Made by a program: the position numbers and the translations under genes
Notes under the pieces: generated by a model
The model's database searches: none
What the model was told of the DNA's origin: nothing
Seen by the model: only the letters and a program-made list of their open reading frames with translations
Shown: one piece after another, positions 1 through 9,910 of the stretch
Position numbering within the stretch: position 1 is the first letter of the stretch
Layout of the letters: every line of letters begins with the position of its first letter
Source: Chrysogorgia sp. JL179-B06
Taxonomy: Eukaryota > Cnidaria > Anthozoa > Scleralcyonacea > Chrysogorgiidae
Direction of reading: 5' to 3'
Assembly: GCA_035772405.1 (NCBI GenBank)
Contig: JAYKKM010000146.1
Span: forward strand, 166,700-230,699
Length of the DNA stretch: 64,000 nucleotides

Positions 1-186
1 TTTATTTTATTTCTATTTTTATTTCTAAATTTACTTCTAATTTAATTTCTATTTTTATTTCTACTGCTACTACTGCGTTCTATGCTAAAACCGTTCGTGA
101 ACTCTGGGTGGTTTATCCACTTCAGGTTATGCTACGGCGCTGGTTATACTTTTCTTCAATATACCTTTAATATGCCTTTCTTCTAG

Positions 187-337
187 GCCCTTGACGCTTC
201 TTACAGAGACTTTCAAAATCGCGTGCGTGCAAGTCAACAACATACAGTTGGCAGCATGCCTAGTTCAATGTCTTTCCGTCGTCTACCCAGCTATCATTCT
301 TTGCACTCTCAAGTATGGCTTAACCCAACTGTTCCAC
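187..337 (+). CDS. Exon a of the unrecognised gene
   Basis: Acceptor ttcttctag precedes 187 and donor gtgagt follows 337. It encodes about 50 Ser/Arg/His-rich residues including SMPSSMSFRRLPSY. It ends at phase 1, completed by the first two bases of the exon at 1373. Confidence 0.55.
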
Positions 338-3300
338 GTGAGTCCTGTGTATTATTAATTGAATTACTGACACAATTCTTACCATTTTCAGTCTTTTCTC
401 TCTCTCTTCTGCACTGTCTTTCCCAGTTACCCTCAGTGATTACGCGACTGCAGTGTGTATACCGTATACACACTGCAGTCGCGTAATCACTGAGGGTAAC
501 TGGGAAAGTATACCACTAACATTTCGAAAAACGGTCGTAATATTCTTTGTGTGGTAATATGATCTAATTAATTTCAATATGATTTTAGAGTTTTCGGTCA
601 CGGTCAAGTGTTTATGTAGTGAAAAATTCAGTTCGAAATAAACTCTCTTATATAGAAGTATATATATATATATTAATATATATAAATATATATATATATA
701 TCTCAATATATTAATATCCATATCTCAATATATTAATATCCATATCTCAATATATTAATATATCCATATATTAATATCCATATCTCAATTTATTCTTGAG
801 ATATTAAGATTTGTTTGGTATGTCACACTGCATAATGAGTTACTGAAAAAGCCTGTATATCTTTGGGATTATCAAATCACCCGAAACGTAACTTCGTATG
901 TTTATTAGCTTGGGAGCCTTGGGATGCACACATGCACACTTTCATGATTTTGTTACATAATCCCATGTGTACAGGCTTCTTCAATAAGTCATTCATAGTG
1001 AGGATCATTTCCATATCAAACAAATCTTAATATATCAAGATATAGAAATGAGATATGGAAGAGTTGTAAACGCCAATCATTATAATTTATACAGTTCTTT
1101 AGATTAAGAGAATTTATTTCGACCTGAATTTTTCATTGCGTAAACACTTAAAAATTAAGATAAGCTGCTCTTAGCTACTTTACGCTTCACTCTCTGACGA
1201 AAACGTTAGACCCCTACTCACTAATTAACCAACCTTTTAGTGTTTTATAGTTCTATTGTTGATCATAATAAATCTATGGAATCGTTAGTCCCTGTGGCAT
1301 TGCCATACCCTACTTTGTTTCCTCCGTGGAACTTTATTTCAATATTTTCCTCTTATATTCTTTACTTTCCAGAAGATAAGCCAGAATATCGTCCGCTGAC
1401 ACTGTATCGTGAGTCCAGTATATCAGATCACGTGCCGTTAGTAGTTAAGGATAAAAGACATTGGAAATCCTCTGTTCATCCCCAGTCCTCCCTGCAAAGA
1501 CTTTCCAGTGCACGAATGCAGTACCAAATTCCTCAGGCCAATTTGCCAAATCACGATTCAAATGAGATGTTGGATACTAATGTGTTAGTAACTTTCCATT
1601 TACTTCATGTAATTTGAGTCTTAAAAGTAAGCGAGGGAAACCTTGAAGAAAATTGGGTTACATGTAGGTGGAAAAGGAATCACTGACTTCAACCCATGGG
1701 AAGTTGGTCGAATCATGAAACTCGTACTAGCCTTACACTACCCACATCTCACAGGCTTGTTGCATTATGAGTTTTGTTATTCCATCAAGCTGAAGCAGTC
1801 CAATAAATAAAGTGGTTTTCCTTTAATACTTGCAGTACCATGTTCCTAAAACACGGATATTCAGGTAACTAGATGTATGCAGTTTGTTTTTAGGTTGCAT
1901 CCAACAAAGTTATTGCAACTTGATAAATGCAGTAAGTTGTTGAGACAATGTGGATATGATTTGTTTATATAACAAACATCAGCAATTTGAATGAGCTGCA
2001 CAAATAACTCGAGGCCTATCTTCCGGTCAACATGGCGGATATGAGGCTTAATATTGTACGTCAGTTCCGGTCCTTTTCACGATATTGTATTTTGTGTTTT
2101 GTTTTGTTTTGTTTTGTTTTGTATTTTGTTTTGTTTTATAAAAATATTTTTATAAAATATTTATAAAAATGTTTATAAAATATTTACAAGTATTCATCGA
2201 ACTTAGTGAAACCGACAAACTTCCATAAGGAATCAGTAATGTTCTGTGACCTGCTAGTGACATCAGTTGCCTGAAAATGGGGGAGGGGGGCGAAATCGGT
2301 AAATAGAAAACGCTCACTAAACTGCTTTCTCAGGTAATTTGTCGAGGTGATTTGTGGTAAATTAGTAATTTATTTTCACAAAAAATTAAAAAATACCATT
2401 TGGCTTGGATTAACTTTGGTTACATAAATTTGAATTAATTTTTTTATTTCTACCTTTTGATATTATTTCTTGTGGCTGTTTTCAAAATTAGCATTATGGA
2501 GAAAAATAGAAAAGCTGCATGTGTGAATGAAACTGACGTACAAAATCACCTTCATGTCCGCCATGTTTGACTTCAATTTCTCCCCGACCATTGACTGCTC
2601 TCAGGCCTCTATATGAGGTATTCACACTTACTGCTTGAAAAAAGCTTGTAAACACCCCGTTGAAACACACTTGTCACCGTAAGCTTATCCTAGTGTCAAC
2701 TTATATACCTAAACCGCCCCTGGCTTATCACAACTTGTGCGATTTTGTCGGGCTGTGTAACTCGTATAACGGTTGTCCTTGCTTTTATAGTGAATCAAGG
2801 AAATTGCCCGCAGACGAAACTGATGTCTTAACAGTCAAACATCTTAATGAAGTTCCTTCATCATCCACAACTCATTCGAAAGATATTGAAGATCATGAAC
2901 AGATTACGCGAGGATCGTTATCTAGTATTGCAGGGGTGGTTGTCGTCGAAAATCAGAAAGAAACTGAACTGTTGTTTACACAAAACGTTGTATCGCCAAA
3001 AGAACGTCATTCACGTAAGGAACATCGTTCAAGAAATAGAACTGAATTGAAAGATAAAGAACACGTTTCCGTGGACACATATAACGATGTACTTAACAAA
3101 TCTGATAGAGGTTTCTCTCAAAATCATACAATACCATCTAATGCTGAGAACATGGCAGCTAATACGAAAACATCAAATGCTTCAGTCGCCTCCTCAGTTG
3201 GGCAACTGAAATCAAAAAGCGAAAATTCTATCGATGGAGCGGTCCGTAGTATTTCGAGGACTTCGGACAAAGCCCCAGGTCACGGATCTAAGGTGGACTA

Positions 3301-6300
3301 TTCTGAAGAGCACGAGTCTGGTGAGTTGCTTGGTTCAGCTGAGGAAACTACATTGGATGGTATGTGGGAAAGAAGAGATGGACAAGGTGATAACCGTACT
3401 AGTGGAGGAAGTCTGGATATGGACGAGCTTGAAGAGAGAAGAAGAAAAGATGTAGAACTTCCTAATGTCGGCATTGATCATCCTAGTCAAAGTAAAAAGG
3501 TTTCAGGAGAATCTCTGGATGAGCTTGAACAGGAAAGGTACAATGATACAATGACGTTTCAATGTAACCTAGTACACGATACTCATGGCCAGGCGAAACG
3601 TCAGTTGAAACGTCGACTATGAACTAACCGTTTTCGGATATTCTGTTGTTTTGTATATAAACATATACAAAACAACAGAATATCCAAAAACGGTTCTTAG
3701 TCGTCGTTTCAACTGGCGTTTCAACTGGCCAGTGTCGTGTACTAGGTTACATTGAAACGTCGCTTAAAGTGTTTATGAAACGAAAATTAAGTTTTAGGTA
3801 TTTAAAGGGGAACTGTACCCCAAAAGTAAATTAATTTGAAATAAAAGGCCTTTAAGTATAATGTTTAGAAATGTTAATAGTTTTACGGTATCTGCTCTTG
3901 TATTCGAGAAATAAAGTTTTCATTCTCGTATTTTATGCTTCTGGACGCCGCCTTTTTCGAATTGGTTCGACGGCTCAAGATTGATGTACAGCTTTGATTT
4001 TCTTTTCAATTTTAACGTCATTGAGTTCTTGTCTTTTGTTCCTTGCGCTCAAGTGACGTCAAAATTGAAAACGTTATTTCTCGAGAACAAGAGCAGATAC
4101 GGTAAAACTATTAACATTTCTAAACATTATACTCAAAGCCCTTTTATTTAAAAGTAGTTTATTTTTTGGGTACAGTTCCCCTTTAAACGAACTCCTAAAA
4201 TAACGAGGAATGGTAGAGCTCTTTCATATCTCACGTCGTTCTTGAGTTATTTAGTCTTATGTGATATGCAAATGAGTAACCACCGACGTCACGAGGTTTG
4301 CAAATGTTCAGAAAATCAAGTAATTAGAAATATAGTAAATTAATTTGGCGTTGCTATTTTGTCGTAATGATGTTAAGTTTCACGAAGTGTCATAATGTGC
4401 AAAGTTTCAAGTGATTTTGTCGAGTAATCTCAAAGATATACCTGATTTTCTAAAAAAACGTGTAAAAACCTCGTGACGTTATTTATTTGCATATCACAAA
4501 AGTCTAAATATTTCAAGATATGAAAGACCTCTAAATTACAATTATTTTTTTTAGAAGTTCATTTAAAAAACGAAAACTTAATTTTCGTTGTAGCCTTTAC
4601 TTTTACCACAATGATTTGCGAACCTAAATTAGCACTGAACACAGTTAAACATTGCTTGACATGTTAACAATACATCGTTTGACATATTAAGTTCATCCGT
4701 ATATTACTGCAGTGTAGAATGTTCACGGCTTGCAAATAATTGTCATTTTCACATGAATTGAAAATCGACGTTATTCCCATGTGGGAGTAGAGTGTTAAAG
4801 TTGAAAATAAACCTGCGCTCACACTGTTTGCGTTCGTTATCATCGAAACATTTTTTTTGAGGATGGTGATGAACATATCATCTATGGAGTGGCCTACTGA
4901 ATTAAAATGCTCAGCTCAAAAAAACAGCTCATTCTCCAAAATTACAATGTTGTCAATGCATGTTATCAAAATGTTTTAGTTTTTCGGAATGTTTTGTAAG
5001 CTGTACGACAAGACCCAATATTTAGAATACTCTATCCTAGAGACTAATTCTTATTTTCATCAGAAAACTACTTGCAAGTAACTGTAAGCAACCACAAACT
5101 TGGACTTTATTTGATAAAAGTACAAGTACGTACTGTGCGAATGTGACTCGTACGCTTTGAACTCATTACGCTTTGTACTCTTTGTACTCGTACGCTTTGT
5201 GACTTGTACTCTTTGTACTCGTACGCTTTGAACTCATTACGCTTTGTACTCTTTGTACTCGTACGCTTTGTGACTTGTACTCTTTGTACTCGTACGCTTT
5301 GAACTCATTACGCTTTGTACTCTTTGTACTCGTACGCTTTGTGACTTGTACTCTTTGTACTCGTACGCTTTGAACTCATTACGCTTTGTACTCTTTGTAC
5401 TCGTACGCTTTGTGACTTGTACTCTTTGTACTCGTACGCTTTGTGACTTGTACTCTTTGTACGACGCCTTAAAAACATCGTGTTTCATTACAATTGGAAA
5501 TTTTGGTGTTTTCTGTATTCATGTCCAAATATTTACACGAAATATTCAATTGATAGCGTAGCACAAGTAGTTGGAAAAGCAAAAACATTTTTTGAATAAT
5601 TTAATGTTATTGCACTCCAGTGCAATTAATGGAGGTAATTGCACTCGTCTCGACCAATCATGATGCAGTAATTTTGTCATATATAATAAGGTAGTATAAC
5701 TACACGATTCTCAGAATTTTGTCTGTTTCGGAAATCGGATCATGTGAACAACTTTAAAATGGACTTCCGATAGTCGGTGAAATCATGAGGACGCCGTTCT
5801 CAGTGCTGCATCTATCCTGTAGCATTTAAAATATTCTAAACTTCATGAAAAGTCCATATCAATAAAGGAAATGGACAAAATATTCACCAAACGTTAACGT
5901 GCTGTTACTGCAGCACTGTGAACGCCATCCTCAAAATTAGTTGTGTACAGTAGGATTTTCATTTTGTCAGATGAAAACAGAACATACTTTTCCGAACATA
6001 CTTTTCCGAATATCGGAAGCCCATGACTTTAAAAATCAGACATATAGTTTGATGCTACTCTGGCTTTAAAAAGTTTTTTGAACGTAACTTAAAAGTTACT
6101 GTCCAGACCCAACGTTTCGACACTCCAATCTAGTGTTTTCATCAGGGGTGATCGTTGTAAAGTTAGGGTCACTATTTATACCCTCATAGAACGTTATCTA
6201 TTAACAAGATGCAAATGAGCTTCTGGTAATAAACCACCGTCATCGCGATTCAATGGGGGCGTGGGCGCTATTGATATATGCCAAGCCTCCAGACAGCATC

Positions 6301-9300
6301 TCTGATGGTACCGCGGATCAGTGGTAATAATTTTAGAATTTTCCCACGCAATCTCATGGTAGGTTACACACGCGTGTTCCACCCCTGACGAAGACACTAG
6401 ACTGGAGTGTCGAAACGTTGGGTCATGGACAGTAACGTTTAAGTAACGTTCAAAAAACTTTTTAAAGCCAGAGTAGCGTCAAACTATGTCTGATTTATCT
6501 TCTGGTTGCGTTGGGAAATTATTTGTTGACTTTAAAAATGTTACACAAACCGACTTTCGTGCTGTATATGACACTAAATTTCCAATCTTATAGGTTCCAA
6601 TGTGAGATATTTGTTAAGGTTTAAGAAAACCTGAAATGAGGAGATACATTTTTGTTTGAGCTGTGCGCATATTTATTTTCTCTTTTTGTTCATGCTGTGT
6701 GATGCCAGTAGTGAAGATGACTCTCTAGACCCAAGCTTTGGTGATGAAGAATTGGAATTACCTACAGAAAAGAACGACCACGACAAAAATGGAGAAGCGG
6801 ATAAACTAGTCAATGAAGGACACAGTCAAGATCCAACCATAGATCCTATGATGTTGAAATATATGGAAATGATAAAACAACGTCGTGAAAACGAGACAAA
6901 TGTAAATATTTCTTTACTCGTATATCTATATTTTACCATGAGACTCTGTGTATTTGTTCCTTCTACTTTAACTCTTTCCTGTCCGGCCCGTCAAAAGGGG
7001 TCATAGAAGACCCCCGAAGTCGTCTATCGAAAAATACGGCACACGGTAACGCAAGATTAAAAATTGAAATTCGACAAGCGCCAGGAACACGAGATCCACT
7101 CACATGACAAGTTTGATTTGATTTCATAAACAACTCTGCGATTGGTGGCTTTTTGAATTTTCATGATGCTACGCGGGCGTGCAAGATGGTCTTTTCTAGA
7201 AAAATGGACGGTTTTCAACCTGATTTATGATAATTAATGCTAATTTATATTATCATGATGTGTCTTGTTCGGAAAATTCAAAAGCATTGGTAACAGCTGG
7301 TTTATTGGGCTTTCAGAAAAGGTATAGATTTCGCAACAGTTATGGATATTTCCCGAGATATCAATAGAACAAAGAGGAAGTTCAATTTTGGATGTTTTTC
7401 AGCCGGACATGAGGAAAGAGTTAATTATGTTTGTCTTTGCATGTTTACTTTTCGGTTTTTCGCCTTTCAATTCAAGGAACTTTGTAAAGCCATAGCATTT
7501 ATTTTGTGTAGTCTTGACAGTTTGGGCCCGGTTGTATAAAAAGTAGTTAACTTTAACTATAGTTATCGTTAATTATACACCTTTATTCTTAACTATATAT
7601 AGAGGTTGAACTTATATTAACTACGATTTAACTACCCGACGGTGGTGTTCTAACATACTAGTTTTGCCATAAAAAGATTAACAACGCTAATTTTCTAACA
7701 TTGAGATTCATTGCATAGCTTCAGTTTTGAATTCGATTACTAAAAGCATTATAAAATTAGGGGTGAGGTACCAAACTTACTATATACTATAGTAAAATTT
7801 CGAGTGTTGGAATATATAGATTTTAAGACCAAACCGAGACCAATTGCGAAAAATGCAACTTCAAGGCCTTCCGGCTTCATGCTGTGTGATGCCAGTAGTG
7901 AAGATGACTCTCTAGACCCAAGCTTTGGCATGATGAAGAATTGGAATTACCTACAGAAAAGAACGACAACGACAAAAATGGAGAAGCGGATAAACTAGTC
8001 AATGAAGGACACAGTCAAGATCCAACCATAGATCCTATGATGTTGAAATATATGGAAATGATAAAACAACAAAAAGAGAAAATAAATATGCGCACAGCTC
8101 AAACAAAAATGTATCTCCTCATTTCAGGTTTTCTTAAACCTTAACAAATATCTCACATTGGAACCTATAAGATTGGAAATTTAGTGTCATATACAGCACG
8201 AAAGTCGGTTTGTGTAACATTTTTAAAGTCAACAAATAATTTCCCAACGCAACCAGGTGATAAATCAGACATAGTTTGACGCTACTCTGGCTTTAAAAAG
8301 TTTTTTGAACGTTACTTAAAAGTTACTGTCCATGAGGAATTGAACCCGTAATATACCCAGAATCGTATCCCGGCATTACCACCACTATGTGTACAGAACT
8401 CGTGACTAGGCTCTCGGCAACGGCTTCCGTAGCTCAGTGGTCAGAGCACTGCACTAGTATCGCAGGGTCGCGGGTTCAATTCCAGCCGGAAGGCCTTGAA
8501 GTTGCATTTTTCGCAATTGGTCCGGTTTGGTCTTAAAATGTATATATTTTCCTTCACCATAAATCCTTAGAACATATAGTTTAATCGAGTGGAATGCCAA
8601 ATATTACTTGTTATATACTATAGTAGGTATATATATACAATAGTGGTGACAAGATTATTTAGCAATTGGGTGACAAGAAATACATGCATGATGTCTTAAA
8701 AGGTCAAAATTTTACATTTTTAAACTTTTTAAAAACGCTTTTGCAACCTTTCGTTTGAATTAATAAGTGGCGGGAAACTTTCTGTGTTTCTATACACACC
8801 GCGTCATTTTACCCACTGGTTTAATCCGCTATTGTATATATATTATTTATGTTCCATTTTCCCGTAAGTATTTTAATTTAATCTTTTTTATACAGCATAA
8901 GGACGTCGACTCTTCTGTTTCTCTTGGAAAGGAAGATGATGATGTCAGGTAAGTGTTAGAAATTGTTGTGATTAAACTAATCAGTGATTTGAAAAACCAT
9001 AAACGTACCCTCGTTACTATCAGCTCACAGAAAACTCAGGATAATTGTTAATTAGATAGCGAGAGCGTAGTCAATTAAATTGCAGCATTTGCATTAAACT
9101 ACCAGTAAGTTTTTACTAAAACTGTATAGAAACACGGAAATTTTCCCGCCACTCTTGAAGTCAAACGAGAAGGGAAGTTGCTAAAGCCTTTTTAAAGTGC
9201 CCCTGTAACGAAATATCACATTACGGTTCCTAGCATTTTTTGTCACAGAACATCATTTTAGGTTAATAAATGTTTGCATTTGCCAAAAAAGTGAACAACA

Positions 9301-9720
9301 AACATTCTATCACAAGAAATTTAACCTCCAAAGTCGCCCAAATTTTGTCCGGCGGCCGTATAATCTCGTATAAAAACAGTCTGAAAAGGCGACTTCCCAT
9401 GCTCCCAATTGCTTGAAATTTGGCAAGTTAAGTAAGAACACCATGCTCTTTACAAATATGTAAAAATTTGGGATACCAAAAATTTGATCACAGGGGCACT
9501 TTAAGAAATCTACAAATGTAAAATTCTGATGTTTTAAGACAATATTCTTGTTTGCCGAAATCGTTCTCCCAAACTTCCACTTTGTTTCTATAACTGTTTA
9601 CCGGAAACAAGCAAAATGTTTTCTATTGCTTATTGTGATTGCAGTACGCCACTTCAAGGTGGTCCTAATCCTAACCGTTATGACTCAGGTGTTGATGTCG
9701 ATACATCTGTGGTGATCTGA
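187..9720 (+). CDS. 3' end of a six-exon gene, unrecognised Ser/Asp/Glu-rich protein
   Basis: Six exons can be chained with matching phases: 187-337, 1373-1583, 2791-3537, 6709-6901, 8896-8948 and 9645-9720 (TGA). They sum to 1431 nt, 477 codons. Phases at the five junctions are 1, 2, 2, 0 and 2, and the flanks fit GT/AG: donors gtgagt, gttagt, gtacaa, gtaaat (weak) and gtaagt, with pyrimidine-rich acceptors at most exons. The first exon starts after an AG at phase 0, so the 5' part lies outside the window. The product is hydrophilic with no domain I recognise. Basic Ser/Arg-rich segments come first, then a long acidic Ser-rich stretch with repeated motifs such as GGSLDMDELEERR and SGESLDELEQE. 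It ends in DTSVVI, which could loosely fit a class II PDZ ligand. Low complexity suggests a disordered tail of a larger protein. Exon structure is well supported by phase agreement; function is unknown. Confidence 0.6.
419..507. repeat. Perfect 89-bp palindrome
   Basis: Two 44-nt arms are exact reverse complements around one central C at 463. The arms begin tttcccagttaccctcagtg. It lies in the intron after exon a. Confidence 0.95.
590..1160. repeat. Foldback element
   Basis: The left arm has segments around aagtgtttatgtagtgaaaa and catatctcaatttattcttg. The right arm has their imperfect reverse complements (tttttcattgcgtaaacact; aaatcttaatatatcaag). An inner pair (gcctgtatatctttgggat / atcccatgtgtacaggc) continues the same fold. 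No coding content. Confidence 0.6.
1373..1583 (+). CDS. Exon b of the unrecognised gene
   Basis: The acceptor is ctttactttccag and the donor is gttagt at 1584. It encodes a 70-residue basic stretch beginning QDKPEYRPLTLYR. It ends at phase 2, as required by the next exon at 2791. Confidence 0.55.
2096..2135 (+). repeat. (TTTTG)n microsatellite
   Basis: Repeated TTTTG units with minor variation, followed by an AT-rich stretch repeating ataaaaatattt. Confidence 0.8.
2791..3537 (+). CDS. Exon c, large acidic exon of the unrecognised gene
   Basis: The acceptor is gcttttatag and the donor gtacaa lies inside the AGG TAC codons, giving phase 2. It encodes 249 residues, rich in Ser, Glu, Asp, Lys and Asn, without hydrophobic segments. 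The open frame extends upstream into intron and downstream into a foldback element, so the exon limits come from splice sites and phase, not from the ORF. The donor sits only 15 bp from the foldback element at 3553. Confidence 0.6.
3553..3761. mobile_element. Foldback MITE next to the exon c donor
   Basis: The ends are gacgtttcaatgtaacctag and its reverse complement; arms of about 100 bp surround a short gtatataaacatatac centre. The arms differ by several small changes, so the copy is not recent. It starts 15 bp past the exon c donor. Confidence 0.75.
3777..4592. mobile_element. Foldback element containing a nested MITE
   Basis: The arms cgaaaattaagttttagg and ctaaaacttaattttcg-like (4568-4587) are imperfect reverse complements. 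Further pairs (gtgatatgcaaat / atttgcatatcac; gacgtcacgaggttt / aacctcgtgacgt) continue inward. The 3804-4186 element interrupts the left arm. Confidence 0.6.
3804..4186. mobile_element. MITE with TTTAAAGGGGAACTGTACCC termini
   Basis: The left end tttaaaggggaactgtaccc and the right end gggtacagttcccctttaaa are exact reverse complements. A second internal pair (tattcgagaaataaagttttc / aaaacgttatttctcgagaa) extends the fold. It is non-coding and nested in the 3777-4592 element. Confidence 0.8.
5151..5465 (+). repeat. 71-bp tandem repeat
   Basis: The unit starts tacgctttgaactcattacg and recurs at 5151, 5222, 5293 and 5364, then a partial unit to 5465. Each unit contains degenerate copies of ctttgtactcgtacg. 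The open frames across it are by-products of the repeat, since 71 is not a multiple of three. Confidence 0.9.
6030..6499. mobile_element. Inverted-repeat element with hammerhead-like arms
   Basis: The 6030-6146 arm and the 6385-6499 arm are near-exact reverse complements. Each carries cgaaacgttgggtc next to a ctgacga or ctgatga box. The right arm continues into the larger inverted repeat at 6426-6690. Confidence 0.65.
6426..6690 (+). repeat. Left arm of 265-bp inverted repeat around the exon d copies
   Basis: This stretch, from the catggacagtaac region to ctgtgcgcatatttattttc, recurs in reverse complement at 8075-8331. Identity is nearly complete. Confidence 0.85.
6709..6901 (+). CDS. Exon d of the unrecognised gene (duplicated at 7896)
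   Basis: It follows the acceptor gatgccag and encodes SSEDDSLDPSFGDEELELP and onward to MLKYMEMIKQRRE. Phase 2 entry matches exon c. The chosen end (gtaaat donor, phase 0) is the weakest splice call. A second, frameshifted copy lies about 1.19 kb downstream. Confidence 0.5.
7255..7370 (+). repeat. Dispersed repeat shared with 45122-45240
   Basis: The stretch around tcttgttcggaaaattcaaa to gagatatcaatagaa matches the reverse complement of 45122-45240 with scattered differences. No coding content seen. Confidence 0.6.
7537..7640. repeat. Fragment related to the GGGCCGGTTGTATAAAA MITE
   Basis: It begins gggcccggttgtataaaa and contains short inverted ttaactataa motifs. Compare the complete element at 18924-19068. 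Confidence 0.4.
7797..7877 (-). mobile_element. 3' part of an interrupted tRNA-derived SINE
   Basis: It reads, in reverse orientation, the SINE body also seen at 8490-8560 and 62255-62345 (caaggccttccggct at its edge). The rest of this copy (ggaattgaaccc) reappears at 8334 after the exon d/inverted repeat block. Confidence 0.75.
7879..8080 (+). pseudogene. Frameshifted duplicate of exon d
   Basis: The block from the acceptor region through codons for MLKYMEMIKQ repeats 6692-6884 almost exactly. It carries an extra two bases (tttggcatgatg against tttggtgatg), so the frame is lost after FG and runs to a stop 22 codons later. The 3' edge also diverges (caacaaaaagag against caacgtcgtgaa). It is best read as a duplicated, non-functional exon within the intron between exons d and e. 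Confidence 0.7.
8075..8331 (-). repeat. Right arm of the inverted repeat
   Basis: Reverse complement of 6426-6690, directly after the duplicated exon d. It ends at catga, where interrupted SINE sequence (ggaattgaaccc) resumes. Confidence 0.85.
8334..8620 (+). mobile_element. tRNA-derived SINE, with a short inverted fragment at its 5' edge
   Basis: The leading ggaattgaaccc belongs to the minus-strand SINE broken at 7877. From about 8350 a plus-strand SINE begins: 5' segment (atacccagaatcgtatcc), tRNA-like head at 8423-8493, then the body with ggtttggtcttaaaatgtat. The same layout appears at 61076. Confidence 0.75.
8423..8493 (+). tRNA. tRNA-like head of SINE (Thr-like, not a functional tRNA gene)
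   Basis: A box gtagctcagtggtcagagc and B box gggttcaattcc are clear. The acceptor arms cttccg/cggaag pair, and the anticodon loop ctagtat would read AGT. It is followed by SINE body rather than a T-run terminator. Confidence 0.55.
8896..8948 (+). CDS. Exon e of the unrecognised gene
   Basis: A 53-bp exon with acceptor ttttttatacag and a consensus donor gtaagt. It encodes HKDVDSSVSLGKEDDDV and ends at phase 2, fitting the terminal exon. Confidence 0.6.
9192..9504. mobile_element. MITE with TTAAAGTGCCCCTGT termini
   Basis: The left end ttaaagtgcccctgtaac and right end gatcacaggggcactttaa are inverted repeats. It is non-coding and lies in the last intron of the unrecognised gene. Confidence 0.75.
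9645..9720 (+). CDS. Terminal exon f of the unrecognised gene
   Basis: The acceptor is gattgcag. The reading continues as STPLQGGPNPNRYDSGVDVD and ends DTSVVI with TGA at 9718-9720. The frame agrees with the phase 2 donor of exon e. Confidence 0.6.
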
Positions 9721-9794
9721 GATGGTTTCTGTGAGCTTTAAATGTGATGGGAGACAAATAACAAAAGTTGCGAAAAGCAAACCAATGAGAGGAG

Positions 9795-9800
9795 AATAAA
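9795..9800 (+). terminator. Polyadenylation signal AATAAA
   Basis: AATAAA lies 75 bp past the stop codon of the unrecognised gene, a usual distance for a short 3' UTR. It sits just before the 9808 inverted-repeat element. Confidence 0.45.
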
Positions 9801-9807
9801 ATTCCTT

Positions 9808-9910
9808 TATGTGCATCTTAATTAGCCTTTATGGCCTCGTTTGTGTGTCGACAATTCAAAAGAATCTTTGCTTCCGAACGAGGTTATAAAGGCTAATTTA
9901 TATGTGCATA
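9808..9910. mobile_element. Short MITE after the gene end
   Basis: The ends tttatgtgcatcttaatta and ttatatgtgcataaa are inverted, and inner arms agcctttatggcctcgtt / aacgaggttataaaggct pair. It begins 8 bp after the AATAAA signal. Confidence 0.7.

Noticed and set aside
2660..2790. Upstream extension of exon c as an open-frame start
   Set aside because: It begins at TTG and precedes a good acceptor whose phase fits the previous exon; it is intron sequence.
5237..5488. 83-residue minus-strand frame of VRVQRVQ repeats
   Set aside because: It spans a 71-bp satellite; open only because the unit lacks stops.
8423..8493. Functional tRNA-Thr gene
   Set aside because: Same head recurs in three SINE copies with shared flanks, arms are mismatched and no T-run terminator follows.
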